Source: Jaminaea rosea
Taxonomy: Eukaryota > Basidiomycota > Exobasidiomycetes > Microstromatales
Assembly: GCF_003144245.1 (NCBI RefSeq)
Contig: NW_020289976.1
Coordinates: forward strand, 1,426,001-1,490,000
Reading direction: 5' to 3'
Length of the DNA stretch: 64,000 bases
Under the pieces are notes generated by a model. It worked only from the letters and a program-made list of their open reading frames with translations, was not told where the DNA came from and made no database searches. Shown here one piece after another: positions 1 to 10,194 of the stretch (the stretch's first letter is position 1; every line of letters starts with the position of its first letter). A program made the position numbers and the translations under genes.

Positions 1-1198
1 TTGGCGCCTGGTGCCCCGCCGAATGGGCTTGCGCCTGCTCCCCCTTCGCCGCCGCCGCCGCCGCCGAGGATCTGTTGAAGTCTGTGTCGCGAGAAGGAGG
101 GGACGCGTGAGGATGCGTGGGATCGGAGACGACCTCGCAGCGTGCTCGTACACTCACAGTTGAGGATCAAACATGCCTCCTGCCCCACCAGCTCCTCCCG
201 CTCCTCCCGCTCCTCCCGCTCCTCCCATACCGCCTGCTCCAAACAAGCCCGCAAGCGGATCATCTGACGTCGCCCCTCCTGCCCCTGCTTCTTGGCCCCC
301 TGTCGTCCCACGCTCGCCCGGCCCACCAGGAGTCCCAAAGGCGCCCGGCGGAGGGAAGGGAGCTGCTCCTCCTGCTCCTCCGCCCTGCCCGCCACCTCCA
401 CCCATCATGTTCTGCATCGCCATCATGCGTCGCATCATCTGCGGGTTGGTCATTGCGTCAACGAAGCTGTCGTTCTGGAGCATTTGGCGCAGCTGTGGTT
501 CCATGGCACGCATCTCGGGGCGCATGGCGATCATCTGCGGGCGAGAAGGGCGTGAGGGTAACGAGGTCAGCGGGGGATGCGAAGAGGATCGAGGCGAGAG
601 CGCGCGCGCGCACCTGATCAATGACCTCTGGCCTCCTCAAGGCATTGCGCATGTGCTGCTGAAATTCGGGGCTCTCCATCGCATTGATCATCATATTAGG
701 GTCGTTGGGATTCATACCCGTCCCCTGGAACATGTTGCGCCCAATCTGTGCCATGTGCGGTCCGGCCAGATCAGCGCGATTGAGTGCTGCGAGCGGGTTG
801 TTGGTGAACTGCTGACCTGCGCCAAAGTTGGATGGGATGCCCTGCGAAGACGAGGCAGCGGCTGCAGAGGCGTTGTTGTTCGAAGAGCTGTCTGCTGCGC
901 TGGTCCCCGCCGTCCCTGTGGATGGGTTGCCAGTCACGGGCGCAGAGCGCGAAGCAGACTTGACGAGGTGGACCGTGTGCGCATCCTGGAGCTTGTACTC
1001 GGTCAAGGGCATGTCGTCCTTGAGTACCTTGCCAGCGTAGATGAGGCGTTGCGACTCGGCGGGCACGTCCGGACGCTGCTTTGCGATCTCATCCTTGAGC
1101 TGCTTGACCGTCGAGTCGGTTGCGATGCTGACTGTGAGCTTGATTTCGGAGGGGCCTTTGATGTTCACAGTGACGCTAGGCGCCGCTGAGTCTGACAT
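1..1198 (-). CDS. DSK2: Ubiquilin / Dsk2-type ubiquitin receptor, partial at the left edge
   Basis: Shuttle protein that binds ubiquitinated cargo and delivers it to the proteasome. Visible exons are 1198-614, 534-158 and 81 to beyond base 1. Residues about 8-80 form a ubiquitin-like domain (VTVNIKGPSEIKLTV; LIYAGKVL; the D-x-x-x-L-x-x-Y-x-L-x-D segment). A STI1-like, Met-rich stretch follows (NPDFQ-like 'MNPNDPNMMINAMESPEFQQ' and 'NPQMMRRMMAMQNMM'), then Gly/Pro-rich linker. Intron 1 (GTGCGC...CAG, 79 nt) is phase 0. Intron 2 (157-82, GTGAGT...CAG) joins '..FDPQL' to 'LQQILGGGG'; of the nearby acceptors only the CAG at 84-82 keeps this frame. The C-terminal UBA domain expected for the family lies outside the window. 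The start is the ATG at 1198, immediately followed by the domain. Its leader carries a (CAC)n tract. Identification is firm; completeness cannot be judged. Confidence 0.93.
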
Positions 1199-1806
1199 GA
1201 CGGCGGAGTGGTGGTGGTGGTGGTGGTGGTGGTGGTGGTGGTGATGATGGAATGGTAGTGAGGAGTGTGTGGACTTTTGTCGTCGACCCTCGACGCCGTC
1301 CGTCGCTCGCCTCGACTTGTCAGCTCCACCTCATCTCTCTTGTCTCTCTCTCGCTCAGCGGGCGATTCCAGGTGGCCACCTCTGGCCCAGGCCGGCGTCG
1401 ACGTCTCGACTCTAGCCCGCGGCCCGCTCGCTTTGTCTGCCTGCTCGAGCTCGCGCCCCGCTGCATCGCACGCACACACCCATCGTCGCCGCACTTTCAG
1501 GCACCGCCCGCCCAGGGAGGGCTGAGTGAGTGAGTTGCCGTGAGTGCAGGGTGCGGACGCAGGCGCGGACGCAGGCGCCGACGAAGAATCGAGGGCCAAA
1601 TCGTCGTCGACGCCCAGCCTAGGCCAGCTGCGAGAGAGAGAGAGGAGAGGACCCTCGCTCGGCCCAATCGAACGACGACAGAGGTGCGAATGGCCGCCGC
1701 CTGGGTGGCATCGAATCCTTCCTCCTCACTACCGTCATCGTCGCGCTCGCACTCTTGCAGACCGTCCTGACTTCGTAGCTGCGACTGCGGGTTTGAACCT
1801 CGCAAG
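1199..1806. other. Divergent intergenic region between DSK2 and the TRP-like gene
   Basis: About 600 bp separating two divergent start codons. Besides the (GTG)12 tract it holds a pyrimidine-rich stretch near 1335-1360 and a GA-repeat near 1630-1650. These are typical of fungal promoters and leaders but not specific. No convincing coding exon or TATA box was seen. Confidence 0.5.
1208..1243. repeat. (GTG)12 trinucleotide microsatellite
   Basis: Twelve perfect GTG units lie 9 bp upstream of the DSK2 start. They read CAC in the DSK2 sense direction, so they probably sit in its 5' UTR. Length variation between strains is expected for such a tract. Confidence 0.95.
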
Positions 1807-4800
1807 ATGCGGCGCCGCCTCGTCCATCCTCTCCTCATCGCGGCGTCTTCGTTGCTGCTGCTGCTGCTGCTGCTGCTGCAGAGTGCGTACGCTCAGCAGC
1901 CAGTATCGACCGACTACATCACCGTCACCAATCCGGCATCCTCATCTTCGTCGGCAATAGGAGCGTCAACGCCGTCCGGGTCGTTGAATGATGGATCGGT
2001 GGCCAGGCAGTCGACGACGCCAGCCTCCAACACTCCTGGTGCTACTGGCACTCCAGTCGGCGATGCAATGACGGCCGTACCTACCCTCGACCTAGCTTCC
2101 TCATCTATGGTGCCTTACGTGCTACAGAGACCAGCGCCATCATCCAAGTCGGTGCGAACTACGCGGCCTCGAGTGCAGACGTACTTCACAGGCTGTACAG
2201 ACGATGATGTGTGAGTGTGATGCGGCGGGTGACGCAGCAGAGGCGCTGATTCACACAGGCTGATATCCATTCTCTTGCCCCGCCCCCCAATATCAGCAAC
2301 CTCGTAGCAGCCGACCAACGCATCAACATCTCGGCCGTGTACACTCAGTTCGACAACACCTCCAATGCCCGCCACCTTGGCGACCAATACCCGTACACTG
2401 AGGGCGTCCTTCGAATCGTGGGCGTAGGCGCAGTCGACTCGCTGTCCTACGGTGCAGCAAACGGCACATTCAGTGCGGTCCAAGTGCAATCGCGCTTCTT
2501 GACTTTCAACATCTTCTCCAACTATACATATCTATGCGACGAGCTCTACCCCACGGGGCCGGACAGCGTCAATAATCTGACCAGTCATGCGAGCTGCACG
2601 TATGGACCGGGGACGGTCGCCTTTGGCGTGGATGTGCCCCTCAACTCGACGTATCCGATGGGAACGATCTGGACGAGGGTGATGCTCGTTGACGCTTCGA
2701 CGCCGCCGCAAGCTATTGCGTGCATTCAGGTGCCCGTCTCGAGATACGACGAGGAGCGGTGGTACTGGTCATTGTGAGTATGCGCCGCGTGTCCGCAGCG
2801 CAGCATGGTGAGTCTGACCTCTGCGCCTCCGCACGCCGCACAGCTTCTTGTGGCTCCCCATCGCCCTGTTTATCGGCTTCTTCGTCACTGTCTCAATGGC
2901 TCGCGCGCTCACAGCCGCAACGATGAGGGCGAGAGCCTTCAAAAACCGCGCTCGAGAGGGCAAGGCGCCCTCGTTCCTGCGCGACCACCTCAATCCAGTC
3001 ATCCTCTCTGCGCTCAGCGGACAAGGCATGGTCCTCTCTCCCGCCTTGCTGCGCTACTCGACGCCCGGATGCTGGGAGATTCTCTTCCAGCTCCAATTCA
3101 TCGCAGCCATCGCCATGATGTCGGTGCGCTGGCCCGACTTTAGCTATCCCTTCTTCGCGCAGGCCTCGTGGGCCTCGCTCGTTGGCAATGTCACCATCAT
3201 CGAGCGTACGGTGACCAACGCCCTCGCAACCAATGCCTCTCTCCCCACGGGCGACGTAGGCAGCCAGTTTGGCAACGTTAGCTCGCCGCTCTACCTCAAC
3301 TCCTCGGCCCCACAATCCCTCATCAACCTCAATGGCTCCTTCACCGGCATACCCGCCTTTGCCCACATGATTGGGCTGGGCGCAGAGGACCTCTTCGGGA
3401 CATGTCTCGCCATCTGGCTGTTGATCATTGCCGTCTTCGTTGTCGTCGCCGTCGCCGGATGGATCATCGACTCCATCGCCGTGACCGCCTCCAAGATCAA
3501 GCAAAATCGCGAGGATGGCGGCATCGAGTACCACTCGCCCAACATCAAGGCGCACGCGCAACGCAGCCAACGTAGCCCTCAGTTGCACTTTGCTGCCCTG
3601 CACGGCAACATCGTTCGCGCCCTCGCCATGTTCCATCTACCCATCACAATCTTCTCCGTCTACTCCTTTGCCAACGCTGCGGATCACTCGACCAAGACTG
3701 TCGCTCTGGGAATCGTCTCCTTTGTCATCATCTCGGTGTGCTTGCCCATCTGGCTCCTCTTCCGCATCGGGTCCAGTCCGACACGCAAGCTCTACGACGA
3801 CATCGAGACGCTACTCGCCCTCGGACCGGTATACAACATCTACTCGCCGGGAAGTCAGATGTTCTGGGCCGTCAGCTTTGCGTACTCGCTCATTGTGGGG
3901 CTGGTTGTGGGGGCTGGTTATCGCTCTGGGTCAGCGCAGGCCATCGTGCTGCTGGTCATCGAGCTGCTCCTGGCTCTCGCCACAAATCTTTGGCTGCCCT
4001 GGGGAGAGGGAGCCATGATGGGGCCCATCTCCTTCATGACGTCGGTGTTGCGCGTCCTCACCGCTGTCCTGGTCATCCTCCTCACGCCCATCGTCGGGTT
4101 CAGCACGCAGGCCGTCTCCTGGGTGACGTACGTGGTCCTCGTCCTGCAAGGCATCTTCTTCGCGGGCGCGACGATCATTTTCGCTTTCAAGCTTCTCGAG
4201 GCATTTGTCAGGCTCGTGGCGCGCGTGCCGTACGATGAGGGCGTCAATGCTCGCTCTGGCGGTACGGGTGGTGCGCTTCGCCAGATCAGAAGGAGGAGGG
4301 ACAAGGTGCTGCGCCTCAACGATCCGACCAGTCGAAAGCACAAGCGCGGGGGTTCAAGCTCGTCGAGCATCATGCTTGCGGACGCGCCGCGTACTCGTCC
4401 CTCGTCCTATGTCGGCACTCCCGGGTCCACGACCAAGGGCTTGGGCGGCGGAACGCCAGGAGCTATCGCCTTGACTCGCTCTCGCCACGCCTCCTTCGCC
4501 AGCTACCTCGACTACGGTAATGCCGCTCCATCCGTCATGTCCCCGCAAAACGGCGTCTACTCGCCCTTCTACGACGACCACGATGACGCTGGCGGGATCA
4601 TGACGGCCATGCCCCCCACCACGGCCGGAAAGACTGCCGCGGGACCGGGCTCAGCATTCGCTCAGCAGGGCTTCCACCGTGTCGGTGGCGGTCGTGCGAC
4701 GGACAACGATCCGTATTCGACGAGCTCGACGGCCTTTGCTGCTCAATTCGCCCACCCCTCGCCGCAAGGAGCAGGGACGAAGCGACAAGGCCCTCACGCT

Positions 4801-5727
4801 CACCTCGAGGACGATGACGATGATGACGATCCGTGGGCGGGGACGTGGGGAACGTCGACGCTCAGCACGCAGCATGGACCGTGGAACGGAGTCGTCAAGA
4901 TGCAGGCGGCGCTCGCTGCGATGCGAGAGAGGCTGACGGGGCAGCGCTCCAACACGATGAAGTCGAGGCGCCGTCACGATGTCGCTGCTGAGGAGGAGGA
5001 GCAGGACGAGGATCCCGTCGTTCCTGGCAGCGGTGGGTTCGAGGTGATCAGGAAGGCTCGACCTGGCGGGCAGGCGCAGCAGCAGCAGCAGCGGCAGACG
5101 CCGCATCAACGCGAGCCGTCGTGGAAGGACCACAACGACGAGCCCATGGGTTCGACGGCCATGGCTGCTGCCACGTCGCTTTCGAGACCCAACTCGATGC
5201 ACGGTATCCGCTCCGAGGCTCCCACAGCATCTCGCACCGTGCTGGCCTCATCAACAGATACCGCCCCGCGTCCACGCTCCCCTCCCACCTCGAGCATCTC
5301 TGCCGCCCCACCCATGCTAGAGCTACGCCACCTCACAGGCAGCAGCTCGACGGACTCGGCCAAGCCTGTCCAACCATCATCCAACGCATCACGCCCGACC
5401 TCTCTCCAGTCCTCCTCCGCACTCGGCATCCTCTCCGCAGACATGCAACGCGCCGCCTCCCTGCGCGGGCATGATGACGCAGAGGAGGACGCCCGTAGGC
5501 GCCGTAATGCGGACGAGGACCGATTCTGGCTTCCCCCCAACCGCGGTGGGAATGGTGCTGGCGGGGAGGGGGTGATACATGCGCATCATGCTCAGCCAGT
5601 GCGTCACGAGGGGGCGGAAAGGCGGCCCCGTAGTGGGGAGGAGGAGGGTGGTGAGTGGGACGTCATGGGGATGGGTAGCCCGAGGGCGCGACCCATGAGC
5701 GCAAAGGTGGAAATGATGGAGCAGTAG
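1807..5727 (+). CDS. TRP-like / flavin-carrier (Flc/Pkd2-type) membrane channel with ML-like domain
   Basis: Predicted polytopic membrane protein of 1254 aa in the fungal family of S. cerevisiae Flc1-3 and S. pombe Pkd2. These are linked to calcium homeostasis, FAD transport and cell-wall integrity. Exons are 1807-2210, 2297-2773 and 2844-5727; both introns are GTGAGT...CAG. Order: signal peptide with a nine-Leu run (residues about 14-24), Ser/Thr-rich linker, an ML-like lumenal domain (from 'YFTGCTDDDVNLVAADQRIN', with Cys residues and N-glycosylation sites). Then come about nine membrane segments encoded by exon 3 (first 'LPIALFIGFFVTV'; a TRP block from 'GTCLAIWLLIIAVFVVVAVA' to 'IFFAGATIIFAFKLLEAF') and a cytosolic tail of about 480 aa. 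The tail is rich in Ser, Pro, Gln and acidic runs and looks disordered and phosphorylatable. No KDEL-like ending. The exact transported ion is not decidable from sequence. Confidence 0.9.
1855..1878 (+). repeat. (CTG)8 repeat coding for the Leu core of a signal peptide
   Basis: Eight CTG units inside the first exon of the TRP-like gene encode most of the hydrophobic core of its signal peptide. Slippage here would change signal-peptide hydrophobicity without shifting frame. Confidence 0.9.
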
Positions 5728-6702
5728 GCGCGGCGCTCCCCCCCTTCCCCCCTCTCGGCTTGCTTCACGCGACACGATCAAACGGACAACATGGCTATCT
5801 CTTGCACACACACACTCTCTTCTCGGTATCATCCCTCTCGGTCGCCTCTGGACCACTTGTAGCACAACCAACTCTCACCTCTCGCTCTCTTCTACTCTAT
5901 TCTCGCGCCGCGCCGCGCCGCACCGCACCGCGCTGCCATGTTCTATTCTTGCTTCTCGTAGTCATCTCAATGTGATCTTATGAATCCCTATCGACGGTCT
6001 GGCCCGCGTAGACGTGTCTTCTATTCGCTCTGGCAGATCGCAGAGGGCTCGAGCGCGTCCCGCCTACCCGTAGTCGAGCTAGTCGTTCGTCCAACGAACC
6101 CGCCTTGGCAGCAGGCCAAGCATCGGCAAAGCGGCATAGGGCCCTTTAGCTCAGTGCGCGTGCGCGTCGTGCGGGGTCCGTCGACGCACGCGGGCAAACG
6201 AAGGGGGTGTCGAGGCGTCACAGTGCCTCTGTGCTGCTGCAGCTTGGCGTGAGCGTGCGCGTGCGTGCGTGCGTGCAGGCAGACCAGGGCGGGATGGCCT
6301 GCCCGTCGACGGGAGCGAAAGGGAGAGCGAGAAGAGCGTGTGAACTTACCAAGATCAAGGGGTGAAGGGGGGAGGGAGGCTGTGTGTGGTTGCGAGATTG
6401 AGAGTTGCGTGTGTGTTGCGACTTCTCTTCTTTCTATCGATCCTCACCTCTTCGTCCTCGCCCTTCTCCGTGTCAGCGCCTTCTCGCGCATCCCGATCCC
6501 TCTGCCCGACCTCGCAGCTTGCACTCTCCCTCGCACACGTCAATCAACGCCACGTCCCCGCAACGCTGCGTCCAGTCTCACCGCAACGACCCCACTCAAC
6601 CCCTCTCAGGTCTCGTCTCATCGCATCGCGGAACCGACGCAAGGCGCTCCCGCATCTTCTCTCTCCTCGCACTTTCTATTTCCAGCAATCTCCACGCCCA
6701 CG
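5728..6702. other. Long intergenic region (975 bp)
   Basis: Lies between the TRP-like gene and the small secreted gene at 6703. The first part is pyrimidine-rich 3' flank. A GCGT-type alternating tract occurs near 6247-6277. The last 300 bp (about 6400-6700) are strongly pyrimidine-biased, as expected for a long 5' leader. Short open frames exist but show no family signature. Confidence 0.45.
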
Positions 6703-7479
6703 ATGCCGTCACTACTGCGGTCTCCCTCCCTCCTTGCATACGCAGTCGTGGCCCTCGCGCTGCTCAGCAACATCGCTTCGGCGAGCCCTCTGCCGACTCA
6801 AGTTGAACGACGTCAAGTCGCTGCGAATGATCGTGAGTCCTCTCTGTTCGCGCTCCCGCCTTTCCTTCATCCCCTCTGACACCACTCATCCTGCACGCGC
6901 GCCACCCGCACAGCTTCCCTAGCCTCGTCCGCCATCTCCGTCTACGAAAACCAAGGCACAACCCCCTTCACGCAGCCCACGGGCGGTGCCTGCCCCGTGG
7001 GCTTCCAGTCCTACATCGACGCTACCTCGGGCCTCCAGCAATGCTGCGCAGGCTCCATTGTGAACCAACGCTGTTTCGCAGACGGCGGTACGCTCATCTA
7101 TACCGCCGACCCTTACTCGGCAGTCCAGGCGGGAGGAGTGGCAACGACGACGGATCCAGCTCTCCTACCGACGTCAACTACTGCGCTCGTACCCACCACG
7201 AGCAGCGTCACCGCCGGCGGGCCAGTCGCGACGGGTTCAGTCCGACCGACGACGGGAACGTACACCATCACTAGTTACACGCCTATTGCCACGGGAGGCA
7301 CCAGGAATGGCGTCCAGCCGAGCAGCTCCATCTCAAGACTGAGCCAGACGCTCACGCCCACGGGCGGTGGGTCAGCGAGAGTGGGCAATGCGAATGCCGC
7401 GCAAAGAGGTGGGGCGGCAGGAGCCGTAATGGCCGTCGCCGTCGCCATGCTCGTAGGGGGAGGTGTCGCCCTCTGGTAG
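6703..7479 (+). CDS. Small secreted, probably GPI-anchored protein with CC-core cysteine motif (divergent member)
   Basis: 231 aa; exons 6703-6832 and 6914-7479, intron GTGAGT...CAG (81 nt). Residues 1-27 are a signal peptide, followed by a short propeptide 'SPLPTQVERRQV' with a dibasic RR that could be a Kex2 site. A small cysteine domain follows: 'ACPVGFQSYIDATSGLQQCC' then 'AGSIVNQRCF'. The rest is Ser/Thr-rich, and the protein ends in a hydrophobic run (GAVMAVAVAMLVGGGVALW) consistent with a GPI signal. It resembles the three tandem genes at 23.6-27.8 kb in layout, propeptide (compare 'SPMPTQVPPARRQY'), single intron just after the propeptide, and the CC...V...QC(F/L) pattern. Sequence identity outside these is low. 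Function unknown; cell-wall or extracellular protein by inference. Confidence 0.75.
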
Positions 7480-7767
7480 ACGCCTTTCCTCGCGCTCTGT
7501 TCGGACCCCCCTTTTCCATTACCTTGTACCAATAGCCCCACGAGGCCCCAGCATCGATCTACGGACTCTCTTCCTCCATCTCTCTCTCTCCTCTTCGTCT
7601 TCCTACCTTGTATCCCAAACCCAACCTCCTCTCTCCGCGTCCCGTCTTCTCTTCGATCTCGCGCTAGACCCACGGTCGCCGGTCGCCTTGGTTCGGTCAC
7701 GCAAGAAGTGAATGCATTTACAGATCTGTCATGTTGCGTGATTGCGCTACTGGATCTCGCTACCTTC

Positions 7768-9963
7768 TCATCCCCTCTGTCCGCGTCGCATGACATTTCG
7801 TCGCACCCTCCTCTTGCCCGCTCCTACGATCGCGCCGCCCGCCTTACCGCCCGCTCCCGCCGACGTCGCGTCCGCCGGCCAAGACAAGTAGGGAGCCTCA
7901 TTGCGTGGCACGCCAGCCAAGAGAGACACCGTACCCATACCCGCTCCTCTTCCACCTTTCGTTGCGCCATTCTGCTCTGCTTCGCCCGACGTGCTGCCAC
8001 GAGCCGCAAAGCTCGGTCGATCCAAGAAGGCGAAGATGGGTGGGGCAATGGCCGCACTTCCTCCCGTGGCAATCAGGGCGAGGCGAGGCGGAGACTGAGA
8101 CTGAGAATGAGCGCGACTGACGAGCTCTGCCAGACAGGGAGGGCAGAGTAGATGTACCTTGCCCGCTTGCTCGTCGATGGAGCGCACCAGGGCTAGGCAG
8201 ATGAGTCTCTCGCTCCCTGGCGGAGGAGGCGGGCGACTAAATGCATGGCGCCACGTTGCAGCGATGTCGCCGTCCTGCGGTTGTGAATCGATCGACGCCG
8301 TGATGACGTCCTGATCTGCGACGTCGATGATGCAGAGACTGACCATCTCGCCATTGAGTGCCGCCAATCCCACTCCCACATCCAATACCCTCCCTTGATC
8401 GCTCATTCCGAGGTGGATCCCGCCTTGTAGCCCTGTGCGTACATCCACAACGAAGGGTCTTCGCTCGATGAGATTGTGCGAAAAGTCCCAGCGCGGCAGC
8501 GGACTTGCGGAGGACGCGTGCAGATGCGTCATCATAGCGAGGGAACGCTGGTCAGCAGCGGTGAGCCCTGCCTGCGTCGAGGACATTCTCGAATCCCCGC
8601 TACTCGAAGCAGCCTTCATGTCCAGCCCGACGGCCTGCACAGGTGTGACCCAACCGCCGTGTGGGGCACGATAGGGCTTTGGTAGCTCGATGCGCGCTAC
8701 CTTCCCGCCGGTTGCGTAGGGATCCAGGGTAGGCATCAAATCGTATACTGCCTCAGGCCGCAGAAGCCCCTCTATCCGCTCGTTGAGCTCTGCGCCCATT
8801 CCCTTTGCCCAGCCCATTGTGTTTACCAGCAAGGGGACCCCCTCTCCGCGTAGCGTGGCATCGTATCGCTCGATGAGGTGGGCAACAGCGCGAAAGTAGG
8901 AGGAGGGAAGATCTTTAGGCGTTGTTTGGCCGAGGAAGATTGAGTGCGCGGGAGCAGGGAGGCAAGGGTGGGTGAGCCAGGAGGGGGAGATGAGGGGATG
9001 CTGCGAATTCGAGGAGGAGGAGAGGGAGAAGATGTAGAGATGAACGCTTCCCGCAGGCTGGAAATGCCCTTGCCCCAAGTCCACGTCCAGTAGAGCAACG
9101 CGCTGATGCCGCGCCGCATAGATGTTGAGGAGGGTGCGACCAAAAGTACTCTTCCCTGCCCCTTTTGCGCCGCGCACCAGGACCGCCTGTGGCGTAGCGC
9201 TTGGTTCAGCGGCCTGCAGGCGGTCCCATTGCTCTTGCCAGCTTGGTGGCTGACGCTGTACTGTCAGGCTGGGATCGAGGGCGAGGTGCTGCGAAGTGAC
9301 CAGGAGGGACTGGATGTCGCGACGTGGTCGTAATGAGAAAGGGTCCGTACCGGCAAGGGGGCAGACGTTTGCTAATGTCTCGAGACCTGTGCTTGAGATG
9401 GCGTGGAGCTCTATCGTGGCTTCCTCTTCTCCGCAAGCCGTGAGGAGCGGCAGAGGGTCGGTGGATGGACAGAGGAGAAGCTGCTTCGGTGAGGTTGGGC
9501 TGACGTGGCAGCCATTGACAGAAACGATGCCCTCTGTGACAAGGAGCTGGGCTGTACCCCTGATGGCGATGGATTTGCCTGGTTGTATGCGCAGAACGAG
9601 GGCTTCTTCAGCTCGTGCCTTGCCCTTGCCCTTGGTGGAGAGGATCGAGACATTGTGAGGCTCCTTGCTGCTCGTCGACTGAGCCCATACTGGTTGAAGC
9701 CACTGAATGGCGTCCGCTTGGATAGGCGTTGACGATGGGCTGGTGGTGCGAGTGCGACTGCCACTTGCGCTACTCTCAGCCTCGCTCCCGTCGCTCTCGC
9801 TGCTCGCAACCTCGACGCTCCTTTGACGCTTTCGTGGGGGCTGAGCTTGCGGCGGCGGTGGTGGTGGAGGTGTTGTAGATAGCGGCTTGAGTGTTTCCTG
9901 TTGCGCCTGCACCTGCGCTTTTGCCGCAGCTAGACGAGCCTTTCTGGCTGCTATTGCGCTCAT
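7768..9963 (-). CDS. GRC3: Polynucleotide 5'-hydroxyl kinase Grc3 (Nol9 family)
   Basis: 731 aa, no intron. Grc3 phosphorylates 5'-OH RNA ends during ITS2 removal in pre-rRNA processing with the Las1 nuclease, and also acts in Pol I termination, in the nucleolus. The P-loop 'VRGAKGAGKST' is near residue 265, followed by 'VALLDVDLGQGHF' (Walker B-like and substrate loop) and 'LVNTMGWAKGMG', which is typical of the Clp1/Grc3 kinase superfamily. The N-terminus is basic and low-complexity (polyPro, Ser/Glu-rich), matching yeast Grc3. I chose the ATG at 9963 (MSAIAARKARLAAAK) because it begins the conserved N-terminal helix. An upstream in-frame start at 9987 would only add eight residues. It is divergent from FAR11 over 231 bp. 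Confidence 0.93.
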   Translation of the reverse strand: MSAIAARKARLAAAKAQVQAQQETLKPLSTTPPPPPPPQAQPPRKRQRSVEVASSESDGSEAESSASGSRTRTTSPSSTPIQADAIQWLQPVWAQSTSSKEPHNVSILSTKGKGKARAEEALVLRIQPGKSIAIRGTAQLLVTEGIVSVNGCHVSPTSPKQLLLCPSTDPLPLLTACGEEEATIELHAISSTGLETLANVCPLAGTDPFSLRPRRDIQSLLVTSQHLALDPSLTVQRQPPSWQEQWDRLQAAEPSATPQAVLVRGAKGAGKSTFGRTLLNIYAARHQRVALLDVDLGQGHFQPAGSVHLYIFSLSSSSNSQHPLISPSWLTHPCLPAPAHSIFLGQTTPKDLPSSYFRAVAHLIERYDATLRGEGVPLLVNTMGWAKGMGAELNERIEGLLRPEAVYDLMPTLDPYATGGKVARIELPKPYRAPHGGWVTPVQAVGLDMKAASSSGDSRMSSTQAGLTAADQRSLAMMTHLHASSASPLPRWDFSHNLIERRPFVVDVRTGLQGGIHLGMSDQGRVLDVGVGLAALNGEMVSLCIIDVADQDVITASIDSQPQDGDIAATWRHAFSRPPPPPGSERLICLALVRSIDEQAGKVHLLCPPCLAELVSRAHSQSQSPPRLALIATGGSAAIAPPIFAFLDRPSFAARGSTSGEAEQNGATKGGRGAGMGTVSLLAGVPRNEAPYLSWPADATSAGAGGKAGGAIVGAGKRRVRRNVMRRGQRG

Positions 9964-10194
9964 GACGAGAGAATGCGAGGTTAGCATTAGTCCCGCCTAC
10001 TCTCGCGCTTCCGTATCCAAAAGTCGCTCGACTTTGCTCTCGTTGCCGCCTCTTCCGCCCGCCCGCCCATCCACCCGCCCTTTGAAATTGAACCGCGGCG
10101 ACGCCTCGGCCACAGCGGGCGCCTCGGACGACGTCGCGCTCAGGCCGCCTCGTCGTGAGTGCCAACCATCATCATCAGCAGCAGGTCATCGAAC
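9964..10194. promoter_or_regulatory. Short shared divergent promoter region GRC3/FAR11
   Basis: Only 231 bp separate the two start codons, so both core promoters must lie here. No TATA box is visible. Bidirectional control is an inference from spacing. Confidence 0.45.

Noticed and set aside
1786-1803. T-arm-like hairpin (GCGGG TTTGAAC CTCGC) just before the TRP-like start
   Set aside because: The loop lacks the conserved TTC, and no D-arm, anticodon arm or acceptor stem can be built around it, so it is not a tRNA.
2893-3636. Minus-strand open frame of 247 codons opposite the TRP-like gene
   Set aside because: Antisense to conserved membrane segments; composition is that of a reverse-complement shadow.
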